NCBI GenBank assembly: GCA_030531025.1
Contig: JAUMTV010000127.1
Coordinates: forward strand, 1 to 8,686
Reading direction: 5' to 3'
From: Turicibacter sp.
Lineage (GTDB): Bacteria > Bacillota > Bacilli > MOL361 > Turicibacteraceae
Length of the DNA stretch: 8,686 bases
Notes under the pieces: generated by a model
Seen by the model: the letters and a program-made list of their open reading frames with translations, nothing else
Databases searched by the model: none
What the model was told of the DNA's origin: nothing
Shown here: one piece after another, positions 1-5,905 of the stretch
How positions within the stretch are numbered: the first letter of the stretch is position 1
How the letters are laid out: each line of letters begins with the position of its first letter
Program-made: the position numbers and the translations under genes

Positions 1-36
1 AATAAGAAAACCAACACGGCATCAATGCGGTGTTGG
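1..36 (-). terminator. Probable intrinsic terminator for a minus-strand gene outside the window
   Basis: CCAACAC (11-17) pairs with GTGTTGG (30-36). The stem extends inward through GCA/TGC after one G-G mismatch. Read on the minus strand, the hairpin is followed directly by TTTTCTTATT, the U-rich tract of an intrinsic terminator. On the plus strand the downstream sequence is not T-rich, so termination of minus-strand transcription entering from the right is the better reading. No minus-strand gene inside the window obviously uses it; it may belong to a lost or degraded gene. Confidence 0.5.
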
Positions 37-76
37 TATCCATAATCTTTTGAGATAGCATTAAAGCCTTGATAGA

Positions 77-227
77 AATAAACATGAATTATCCCGCTAC
101 AAGAAAATATCTGACTACATTTCCCCTAAATATCCATCCACCTGCGCCATATCGTGCCGATGTTTTGGTCGGGTAGATTGATATTTAGTTACATCTTAGA
201 CGTAGACAGCTTATTGTAGCGGGGCTT
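77..227 (+). repeat. Structured dispersed repeat, copy 1
   Basis: This is a non-coding element of about 150 bp. It is bounded by CCCGCTAC (93-100) and its exact complement GTAGCGGG (216-223), and preceded by an AATAA-rich leader (77-92). Inside are nested stems: CTAAATATC (126-134) with GATATTTAG (180-188); TCCACCTG (137-144) with CGGGTAGA (170-177, one mismatch and one G-T); and ATCG (151-154) with CGAT (158-161) around a TGC loop. A second copy lies at 8475-8628 and a third begins at 8659, all in the same orientation. It has no open frame of note. It could be a MITE/REP-like element, a structured RNA, or a recombination site. Strand is arbitrary. Confidence 0.8.
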
Positions 228-230
228 ATT

Positions 231-272
231 TATAGAATAATATTTAACTAATGATAGGTCAGTTATTCTATA
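231..272. repeat. 10-bp perfect inverted repeat
   Basis: TATAGAATAA (231-240) is exactly complementary to TTATTCTATA (263-272), with a 22-nt spacer. It sits four bases after structured repeat copy 1. The stem is almost pure A/T and has no T-run after it, so a terminator is unlikely. It may be an operator-like dyad or the footprint of a small mobile element. Confidence 0.4.
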
Positions 273-307
273 ATATCAGATGATCAACGATGTATAGGAT
301 TAAATGG

Positions 308-336
308 TTATAAATGGAATGAAAATTTGATATAAT
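308..336 (+). promoter_or_regulatory. Candidate promoter with extended -10 before the ABC remnant
   Basis: A perfect TATAAT (331-336) is preceded by TGA, giving the extended -10 motif TGnTATAAT. A weak -35-like TTATAA lies at 308-313 with 17-bp spacing. An AAGGAG ribosome-site match (354-359) lies 11 bases before the ATG at 371. These signals stand in front of a pseudogene that lacks its 5' end, so any transcript would make only a 40-residue fragment. AT-rich DNA produces such matches by chance. Confidence 0.4.
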
Positions 337-370
337 CAACATTAGAATTAATTAAGGAGTGTGGGGAGTT

Positions 371-1150
371 ATGGCTGTTTCTGGTGTCATGAATTTCTCC
401 ATTACAGGAACAGATGTATTAACGCTTGGGATAATTTCATTTTTTCTTCAATTGTCACGAAAATTTATTAATCCAATTGTACAAATTTCATAAAAAACTT
501 ATTCTGTTATTATGACTTTAGCAGGAGCGGAGCGTATTTTTGATTTAATGTATGAAGTTAGTGAAGAAGATAAGGGGAATGTTCATCTAGTTAATGTGGA
601 AAAAATCAATAATCCATTAGTTGAATCCTCAACTTATATGCTAAACCAGGATAAAAGGTAGCATTTGTTGGTTCAAAAAGGAGTTGGGAAGACAACCATT
701 ACGAATTTGATTAATCGCTTTTATGACTTAGCAAGTGAAGAAATTTATTACGATGCTATTCTAATCGTAAAAATGTGTAAACAAGATCTTCGATATTCCT
801 TAATAGTCGTACTTCAAGATGTAAACTTATTTATTGGAACAGTGTTAGAGAATATTTGATATGGAAAATTAAATGCGAGTCATGAGGAGTGTATCGCAGC
901 TTCTAAATTAGAAGCTGCACATCAGTTTATTGAAATGTTACCAAATGGATATCATACCTTATTATCAGGTGATGGAAGTAGCTTATCTCAAGTACAACAC
1001 CAGTTAATTTCAATTGTACATGCAGCTGTAGCCAATCCTCAAGTTATGATTTTAGACGCATCAACCTCTTTAATTGATACACGTACGGAAGCCATTGTTC
1101 AAAAAGGGAAATGCTATCAAATTTATACAGGTGCTTTTGAATTAGAATAA
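371..1150 (+). pseudogene. Degraded ABC exporter (MsbA/LmrA-type permease-ATPase), C-terminal remnant
   Basis: One reading frame, interrupted by TAA 491-493, TAG 659-661 and TGA 857-859, still resembles the C-terminal half of an ABC half-exporter. It keeps the end of the transmembrane domain (ISFFLQLSRKFINPI), a linker (TLAGAERIFDLM), Walker A (GVGKTTITNLINRFYDL), a Q-loop (VVLQDVNLF), the signature region, Walker B, and the terminal YTGAFELE. The stops replace residues that family members normally have: Gln at 491 and Arg at 857. The N-terminal membrane segments are absent, and about 50 codons between linker and Walker A look deleted. Around 652-684 one base appears lost and one gained, which restores frame. 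The signature reads LSQVQ instead of LSGGQ/LSQGQ, and Walker B reads MILDAS, so the catalytic Glu is Ala. The H-loop region is missing. It cannot encode a working ATPase. The family assignment is confident; the transported substrate is unknown. Confidence 0.9.
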
Positions 1151-1162
1151 GTATTTAAACTC

Positions 1163-1201
1163 AAAAAGGGTCTAGATGGGGAAGCGCACTAGACCCTTTT
1201 T
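1163..1201 (+). terminator. Strong intrinsic terminator after the ABC remnant
   Basis: GGGTCTAG (1168-1175) pairs perfectly with CTAGACCC (1189-1196). The stem is flanked by AAAAA on the left and TTTTT (1197-1201) on the right, making an extended 13-bp stem with a U-tract. It lies 12 bases after the pseudogene's stop codon and separates it from the PTS operon. The A/T flanks would let it work in both directions. Confidence 0.9.
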
Positions 1202-1261
1202 CGTGGCTTAGAAGGATATAGAGTTTACATTTTGTTATAAATACTTACAAAAGATGGAAAC

Positions 1262-1302
1262 AAAACAAATTGTTTTTGTAACCGTTTCAAACTATAATTG
1301 AA
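1262..1302 (+). promoter_or_regulatory. Operon promoter with overlapping dyads and a cre-like site
   Basis: TTGTTT (1270-1275) and TATAAT (1293-1298), separated by 17 bp, form a good sigma-A promoter about 86 bases before the EIIA start. Three operator-like signals overlap it. A perfect 7+1+7 palindrome, AAAACAA-A-TTGTTTT (1262-1276), covers the -35. A cre-like sequence (1276-1291, TTGTAACCGTTTCAAA) fits the WTGNAANCGNWNNCAW consensus except at one position and lies in the spacer. TTCAA (1286-1290) and TTGAA (1298-1302) flank the -10. The inference is carbon-catabolite control by CcpA or a LacI-family protein, plus binding by the operon's own PRD regulator. Which protein binds which dyad is not known. 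Confidence 0.65.
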
Positions 1303-1384
1303 TTGTAAGGCGGTTGAGGAAAACAATCACTTATTTGAAAAATAAAAAATAGGATAGGAGAGTTTTTCGAAAGGAGGAAAGGCA

Positions 1385-1843
1385 ATGTTAAGTCGTATCA
1401 TTAGTGAAGAATTGATTCAATTAAATGTTCAGGCTAAAGATTGGGAAGATGCTATAAGAAAATCAGCAGCTCCTTTATTAAAAAAACGAAAAATTACACA
1501 AGAGTATATCGATAAAATTATTGAAATTACTCAAACCACAGGCCCTTATATTGTAATTACTAAGCATACAGCTTTACCACATGCATCTTCAAAGTTTGGT
1601 GCAAAAGAAAAGGCTGTGGGGATTACTGTATTAACTACTCCAGTTTATTCTGGGCATAGTACTAATGATCCAGTTAAGTACTTATTTTGTTTAAGTGCAA
1701 CAGATAGTAATAGTCATTTAGAAGCATTGTCAAGTTTAGTTCAGTTGCTAGAAGATACGAAGTTTTATGACTTATTAGATTCTGCAACGGATACAAAAGA
1801 AATCTTAAATTATATTAAAACTAAAGAGTGTGAAGGGAGATAA
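1385..1843 (+). CDS. PTS sugar transporter EIIA component (fructose/mannitol-type EIIA fold)
   Basis: This cytoplasmic phosphocarrier of 152 residues accepts phosphate from HPr and passes it to the EIIB encoded next. The length fits the PTS_EIIA_2 domain. The active-site block is ITKHTALPHA; by family alignment His66, in LPH, is the phosphorylated histidine, and His61 is an extra histidine just before it. The conserved C-terminal blocks NDPVKYLFCLSA and HLEALSSLVQLL are present. The ATG at 1385 is fixed by an ideal AAGGAGG seven bases upstream. It is the first gene of the operon, and its stop lies five bases before the EIIB start. It is unusually close to the C-terminal domain of the regulator at the end of the operon, including the shared TKHxALPH block. 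Order and partners suggest an UlaC-like role, but the substrate is unknown. Confidence 0.93.
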   Translation: MLSRIISEELIQLNVQAKDWEDAIRKSAAPLLKKRKITQEYIDKIIEITQTTGPYIVITKHTALPHASSKFGAKEKAVGITVLTTPVYSGHSTNDPVKYLFCLSATDSNSHLEALSSLVQLLEDTKFYDLLDSATDTKEILNYIKTKECEGR

Positions 1844-1848
1844 TTATT

Positions 1849-2133
1849 ATGTTTAAAGCGTTAGTAGCATGTAGAGCAGGTGTAGGTTCAAGTTTAATGT
1901 TAAAAATAAAAGTGAATGAGGTTATTAAAGAAAATAAATTACCATTTACCATTGAGCATTCGTCATTGGATTCTGTTGCTGGATTTGATGGACAGTTATT
2001 AATTACATTAAGTGATGTAGCAGAAGAGTTAAAAAGAACAGGTGTTAAACAAGAAGTAATCGGTATTAATAATATTGTTGATAAAAATGAAATCTTAACA
2101 AAATTAAATGACTTTTTAACTAAATATAATTAA
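1849..2133 (+). CDS. PTS sugar transporter EIIB component, ascorbate (UlaB/SgaB)-like
   Basis: This 94-residue cytoplasmic phosphotransfer protein takes phosphate from EIIA and gives it to the sugar during transport through EIIC. The N-terminus VACRAGVGSS has the EIIB P-loop, with Cys8 as the phosphorylated cysteine. The length and the CxxGxGSS pattern match the lactate/cellobiose-like fold of ascorbate- and galactitol-type EIIB proteins. Its ribosome site, AAGGGAG (1833-1839), lies inside the end of the EIIA gene, so the two are probably co-translated. The UlaA-type EIIC downstream supports the ascorbate-family assignment. Family membership does not fix the substrate, since UlaB-like proteins serve several sugars. 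Confidence 0.9.
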   Translation: MFKALVACRAGVGSSLMLKIKVNEVIKENKLPFTIEHSSLDSVAGFDGQLLITLSDVAEELKRTGVKQEVIGINNIVDKNEILTKLNDFLTKYN

Positions 2134-2153
2134 AGCGAGAGGGCGTGGGGGGA

Positions 2154-3413
2154 ATGGAATTTATCATTAGCTTATTTAGTAGTCCAGCTATCTTATTAGG
2201 AATGGTTGCTCTCTTTGGATTAGTGGCACAAAAGAAATCTGGAACCGAAGTAATGACAGGGACGTTTAAAACTATTATTGGTTTTCTTGTTTTTAACCTT
2301 GGAGGCACAACAATTACAAATACCTTACAAAGTTTTAATGTCCTATTTCAAGAGGGGTTTAATATTAGTGGGATTGTGGCAGCACCAGAAGCTGCTACAG
2401 CATTAGCACAAGAAAATTACGGATTTGTTGTAGCGTGTATCTTAATTTTAGGATTTGGAATGAACTTAGTATTTGCACGTTTAACACCATTTAAGAATAT
2501 TTTCTTTCATGGGGGACATAGTTTATTCTTCGCTTGTGTATTAACGTTAATTGTCAAATCATTTGGTTATGGAGATATGTTTACGATTATCTTTAGTGGA
2601 GTTCTACTAGGGTTTCTAGCTTCATTTTTACCAGAGCTTGTTCAACCATTTATGCGAAAAGTAACGGGGAGTGATTCAGCAGCCTTAGGGCACTATAACT
2701 TGATTGCATATGGTTTAGCTGGCTGGATTGGATGTTTATTCTCTAAATATAAAGATCAAAGTACTGAAGCAATTAAGTTTCCAAAATGGTTATCATTCTT
2801 TAGAGATTTCTTAATGGGGATGGCTGTTATCATGTTAATTTTATTCTATGTTGCAGCAATTGCTGCAGGACGTGAAGCAACGGAAGCATTAGCAGGATCA
2901 ACACATTGGTTAGTGTTCCCATTAATGCAAGCCTTTACTTTTACTGCAGGGATGTCAATTTTAATGACAGGGGTTCGTATGTTTTTAGCTGAGATTACAG
3001 CTGCATTCGTAGCAATTTCGGATAAATACATACCAAATGCTCGTCCGGCCTTAGATGTTCCAACGATTTTCCCATTTGCACCAACAGCAGTTACTGTAGG
3101 GTTCGTATCTGCGTATGCAGCTGGATTATTGGCAGCATTCTTAATGGTATGGTTTAACTCACCAGTCGTTATTATACCAGCTGCACATATTGCATTCTTC
3201 TCAGGAGGAGCAGCTGCGATTTTTGGTAACTCAACAGGTGGATGGAGAGGAGCTATTGCTGGTGCATTTGTTGCAGGATTATTACTTGCCTTTTTACCAC
3301 TAGCATTATATCCAATTTATGCTCAAATGGGTGTTGAAGGATCGACGTTCCCAAATGTGGATATGAATGTAATCGGAATTTTACTTGAAAAGCTATTTAG
3401 TTTTTTCCATTAA
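2154..3413 (+). CDS. PTS sugar transporter EIIC component, ascorbate (UlaA/SgaT) family
   Basis: This integral membrane permease forms the channel of the split PTS encoded with the two preceding genes. It has 419 residues from the ATG at 2154. An in-frame GTG at 2145 would add three residues, but it leaves only one base after the GAGAGGG ribosome site (2137-2143), so ATG is preferred. About ten hydrophobic segments are visible across the length. UlaA-like blocks include LTPFKNIFFHGGHSLFFAC, IAYGLAGWIGCLFSKYKD, the IKFPKWLSFFRD loop and RPALDVPTIFPFAPTAV. E. coli UlaA is somewhat longer (about 465), and part of the difference is likely loops. No ascorbate-degradation genes accompany it (no UlaD/E/F- or UlaG-like gene), so ascorbate should not be assumed. 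The frame is intact throughout. Confidence 0.93.
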   Translation: MEFIISLFSSPAILLGMVALFGLVAQKKSGTEVMTGTFKTIIGFLVFNLGGTTITNTLQSFNVLFQEGFNISGIVAAPEAATALAQENYGFVVACILILGFGMNLVFARLTPFKNIFFHGGHSLFFACVLTLIVKSFGYGDMFTIIFSGVLLGFLASFLPELVQPFMRKVTGSDSAALGHYNLIAYGLAGWIGCLFSKYKDQSTEAIKFPKWLSFFRDFLMGMAVIMLILFYVAAIAAGREATEALAGSTHWLVFPLMQAFTFTAGMSILMTGVRMFLAEITAAFVAISDKYIPNARPALDVPTIFPFAPTAVTVGFVSAYAAGLLAAFLMVWFNSPVVIIPAAHIAFFSGGAAAIFGNSTGGWRGAIAGAFVAGLLLAFLPLALYPIYAQMGVEGSTFPNVDMNVIGILLEKLFSFFH

Positions 3414-3415
3414 GA

Positions 3416-3475
3416 TGAGACTTTGAAAACTGAAATTATTAGTTGAAGATTCATGAGATGAGGTCATGAGTCTCA
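3416..3475 (+). other. Possible structured RNA between EIIC and the aldolase gene
   Basis: The 97-bp gap after EIIC can fold as a three-way junction. TGAGACT (3416-3422) pairs with AGTCTCA (3469-3475) and encloses two small hairpins: AACT/AGTT around 3429-3445, and TCATGA/TCATGA (3451-3456 with 3464-3469, sharing one base with the outer stem). There is no T-run, so it is not a terminator. It could set the relative mRNA stability of the transporter and enzyme parts. The stems are short and the call is tentative. Confidence 0.3.
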
Positions 3476-3510
3476 GGTTATTTAAAAATAAATGAGGGGG
3501 ATAAGTTGAA

Positions 3511-4191
3511 ATGGAATTTATGTTAGATACAGCAAATTTAGGATTAATAAAAAAATATCACGAGATTACTCCATTAGTAGGAGTGACAACAAATCCATCA
3601 ATTTTAACAAAAGAAGGAGATATCAATCTTTTTGAACACTTGAAACACATCAGAAAAATTATTGGACAAAATGCATCTTTACATGTACAAGTCGTTTCAG
3701 AAAACTTTGAAAACATGATGAAAGATGCAAAAACGATTTTAGAAAAGGTAGATAAAGATGTGTATATAAAAGTTCCGGTGAGTGAAGAAGGCTTAAAAGT
3801 GATTAAAGCATTAAAGGCTGAAGGGGTAAATGTATCAGCTACAACGATTTATACCCAAATGCAAGGATATTTAGCAATCGCTGCAGGTGCGGATTATATT
3901 ATTCCTTATTATAATCGAATGGAAAATCAAAATATTAATCCAGATGAAGTATTATCAGATTTAGCAAATGCTATTTTAAGTACAAATAGCTCATGTAAAA
4001 TATTAGCAGCAAGTTTTAAAAATATCGGGCAAGTAAATAAGGCATTAGAAGTTGGAACACATGCGGTAACAGTCGGTGCAGATGTTTTTGAACAAACATT
4101 TACAATGCCTGCAATTAATAAAGCTGTAAGTGATTTCACGCTAGATTGGACTAAACATTTCGGAAGTGAAAAGAAAATTTATAATTTATAG
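3511..4191 (+). CDS. Fructose-6-phosphate aldolase / transaldolase-like protein (TalC/FSA family)
   Basis: This cytoplasmic class I aldolase of the small transaldolase subfamily has 226 residues; E. coli FSA has about 220. It aligns end to end with FSA. MEFMLDTAN gives Asp6, GVTTNPSI gives Thr26 and Asn28, and VYIKVPV gives Lys87, the Schiff-base lysine (Lys85 in FSA). IPYYNR gives Tyr133 and Arg136 (Tyr131, Arg134), and LAASFK gives Ser168. Retention of the FSA-type Tyr favours dihydroxyacetone-type aldol chemistry over true transaldolase, although members of this group have been shown to do either. The start at 3511 matches FSA's first residues and has a GGGGG-rich ribosome site 10 bases upstream. 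It follows the transporter by 97 bp, so it likely cleaves an intermediate of the imported sugar or makes triose phosphate. The exact substrate is unknown. Confidence 0.88.
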   Translation: MEFMLDTANLGLIKKYHEITPLVGVTTNPSILTKEGDINLFEHLKHIRKIIGQNASLHVQVVSENFENMMKDAKTILEKVDKDVYIKVPVSEEGLKVIKALKAEGVNVSATTIYTQMQGYLAIAAGADYIIPYYNRMENQNINPDEVLSDLANAILSTNSSCKILAASFKNIGQVNKALEVGTHAVTVGADVFEQTFTMPAINKAVSDFTLDWTKHFGSEKKIYNL

Positions 4192-4226
4192 ATGAAAGCG
4201 TTTTATGGGTTGAGAGTGATTAATTT

Positions 4227-4260
4227 AAGGTATGAGTTCTTAAATAGACGCTCATACCTT
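4227..4260 (+). terminator. Perfect 10-bp intercistronic hairpin (weak terminator or processing site)
   Basis: AAGGTATGAG (4227-4236) pairs without mismatch with CTCATACCTT (4251-4260) over a 14-nt loop. It lies between the FSA-type and DapA-type genes and is followed by CATTGTTTATAAAG, which is only partly T-rich. The stem is long enough to pause polymerase or block 3' exonucleases. The likely effect is partial attenuation or differential stability of the upstream message rather than a full stop, since the downstream genes lack a clear promoter of their own. Confidence 0.5.
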
Positions 4261-4304
4261 CATTGTTTATAAAGTTTAATTTTGTAAATTTAGGGAGTGA
4301 AAAA

Positions 4305-5183
4305 ATGGAATGTAATGGAATTATTACAGCGATGGTTACGCCAATGCAAGAAAATCAAGAAATAGATTTGGTAGCAACTAAACAGTTGATTAATCGATTA
4401 ATTGATAAAGGTGTACATGGTTTATTTATTTTAGGGACGAATGGTGAGGCGCACGTTTTAAATCATGCAGAAAAAATAGAGTTTGCAAAATTTGTTATTA
4501 CAGAAGTCGCTGGGAGAGTTCCAGTGTACGTAGGTGTAGGAGAAAATTCAACAAAAGAATCAGTAAAGCTTGCAAAAGAAATGGAAAGTTTAGGAGCGGA
4601 TGCTTTATCAGTGATTACTCCATATTTTGAACCACCGACACAAAGCGAACTAATAGTTCATTATGAATCAATTGCAAATGCTGTCACCATTCCAATTATT
4701 ATTTATAATATGCCGAAGAAAACAGGGGTAAATGTTGATCCTAAAACGATTGAAAAACTTTCAAAAATTAGTAATATTCAAGGGGTTAAAGATAGTAGCG
4801 GGAATATAGAAAATATGACTGCTTATATTGAACTAACAAAAGGACATGAGTTTTCAGTTTTATCAGGATCCGATTCATTAATTTTAGAGGTTTTACAACG
4901 TGGTGGCACTGGAGGTGTATCCTCTATTTCTAATTTTTTAACGACTATTATGTTAGATATTTATCATTATTGGCAGATTGGAGAATTAGAATTAGCAAAA
5001 CAAAAACAACTTGAAATTGAAGACTTTAGAGCTATTCTAAAATTAGGAACAATTCCATCTGTACTAAAAGCTTCCTTGAGTTTAGCAAATATAGAAGTAG
5101 GTCCAGCTCGTTTACCGGTTCAAGTCCCAAATGAAGAGAAAATGAAAAAAATTAGACAGGTTGTTGAAAGTTATAGACAGTAA
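4305..5183 (+). CDS. DapA/N-acetylneuraminate lyase-family aldolase, substrate unassigned
   Basis: This 292-residue cytoplasmic TIM-barrel class I aldolase or dehydratase uses pyruvate chemistry. It has LGTNGEA (residues 43-49; GTTGE in DapA), TPYFEPPTQ with Tyr107, IYNMPKKTG with Tyr134, and GVKDSSG with the Schiff-base Lys162. Genuine dihydrodipicolinate synthases carry an Arg at the position of Lys139 (NVPSRTG in E. coli), and that Arg binds the aspartate-semialdehyde carboxylate. Its absence, together with the sugar-catabolic setting, argues against a lysine-pathway role. A 2-keto-3-deoxy sugar acid aldolase (YagE/YjhH-like) or sialate-lyase-like activity is more likely. The ATG at 4305 is chosen for the AGGGAG site seven bases upstream and because DapA alignments begin there; an in-frame TTG at 4263 has no ribosome site. 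The eda-like gene starts 18 bases after its stop. Confidence 0.88.
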   Translation: MECNGIITAMVTPMQENQEIDLVATKQLINRLIDKGVHGLFILGTNGEAHVLNHAEKIEFAKFVITEVAGRVPVYVGVGENSTKESVKLAKEMESLGADALSVITPYFEPPTQSELIVHYESIANAVTIPIIIYNMPKKTGVNVDPKTIEKLSKISNIQGVKDSSGNIENMTAYIELTKGHEFSVLSGSDSLILEVLQRGGTGGVSSISNFLTTIMLDIYHYWQIGELELAKQKQLEIEDFRAILKLGTIPSVLKASLSLANIEVGPARLPVQVPNEEKMKKIRQVVESYRQ

Positions 5184-5201
5184 AAAAACGGAGGGATTAT
5201 A

Positions 5202-5840
5202 ATGTATAAAGCAGAGATTACACAGAGAATTAAAAATACAGGTGTGATGGCAATTGTACGTGTCAATAATAATAAACGTGGTGATGAAATCGCACAAGGG
5301 TGTTTAGACGGAGGGGTAGATGTTTTAGAAATCAGTTATACTTTACCAACTGCAGGAAAAACAATTGAGCATTTAAGTGAAAAATTTGGGGATCAGTTAT
5401 TAGTTGGTGCTGGAACTGTTTTAGATAGTGAAACAGCTAGATTAGCAATCTTATCAGGAGCTAAGTTCATTATTGCACCAACATTCAATAAAGAGGTTGC
5501 TATTTTATGTAATAGATATCAAGTTCCATATATGCCTGGATGTACGACTGTAACAGAAATGGTTGAAGCAATGGAATACGGAGCAGCTTTTATTAAATTA
5601 TTCCCAATTGCAAATTTCTTTGGTCCAGAGATTGCGAAAGTTATTAAAACACCGATTCCAAATATGCCGATTTTAACCTCTGGAGGGGTGACAGTAGAAA
5701 ATGCAAAACAATGGATTAAAAATGGCGCTGATTGCTTGGGTGTAGGGACATTATTAACAAAAGGAACTGTAGAAGAAATTTCAGAAAATGCTTCAAAGCT
5801 TCGTGCTGCTATTGTTGAAGCAAGAGAGCAATTGAAATAG
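5202..5840 (+). CDS. eda: KDPG/KHG aldolase (2-dehydro-3-deoxy-phosphogluconate / 4-hydroxy-2-oxoglutarate aldolase family)
   Basis: This cytoplasmic class I aldolase cleaves 2-keto-3-deoxy-6-phosphogluconate to pyruvate and glyceraldehyde 3-phosphate, or related 2-keto-4-hydroxy acids. The 212-residue length is typical. Key blocks are VLEISYTLPTA with catalytic Glu43, LVGAGTVLD, FIIAPTFN, MPGCTTVTE, AAFIKLFP with the Schiff-base Lys132, and ILTSGGVTVEN for phosphate or carboxylate binding. E. coli Eda has Arg49 after the Glu, whereas this protein has Thr47. From memory the Thermotoga-type enzyme reads ITFT there, so this is a known variant rather than a defect. The ribosome site GGAGGG lies six bases before the ATG. 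It is tightly coupled to the DapA-like gene. The gene symbol reflects the family; the true substrate in this operon may be a different keto-deoxy acid phosphate. Confidence 0.9.
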   Translation: MYKAEITQRIKNTGVMAIVRVNNNKRGDEIAQGCLDGGVDVLEISYTLPTAGKTIEHLSEKFGDQLLVGAGTVLDSETARLAILSGAKFIIAPTFNKEVAILCNRYQVPYMPGCTTVTEMVEAMEYGAAFIKLFPIANFFGPEIAKVIKTPIPNMPILTSGGVTVENAKQWIKNGADCLGVGTLLTKGTVEEISENASKLRAAIVEAREQLK

Positions 5841-5905
5841 TAAATATTCCAAGGTCATTTAGCATAGATGTGAAGTAACAAAGTGGGACAAAGGTGGGAA
5901 GACAC

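Noticed and set aside
77..227. Integron attC site
   Set aside because: The arms CCCGCTAC/GTAGCGGG do not match the RYYYAAC/GTTRRRY core sites, and no integrase is visible. The hairpin resemblance alone is not enough.
665..1150. Two small intact ATP-binding proteins
   Set aside because: Both short frames are pieces of one ABC exporter reading frame separated by a stop, with damaged catalytic motifs. Neither has its own ribosome site.
1299..1384. Riboswitch or T-box in the operon leader
   Set aside because: The leader is only about 80 bases, with no convincing aptamer-like helices or terminator. AACCG/CGGTT pairing is too weak to support one.
2846..3031. Minus-strand open frames inside the operon genes
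   Set aside because: They are shadows of strongly conserved plus-strand genes, without ribosome sites or recognisable domains.
4263..4304. Upstream TTG start for the DapA-like gene
   Set aside because: There is no ribosome site before it, the added residues are not family-like, and the ATG at 4305 has AGGGAG at ideal spacing.
1385..5840. Ascorbate utilisation operon (ula)
   Set aside because: The EIIA/B/C proteins are of the ascorbate family, but no lactonase, 3-keto-gulonate-6-phosphate decarboxylase, or 3-/4-epimerase is present. Three aldolases of other families take their place.
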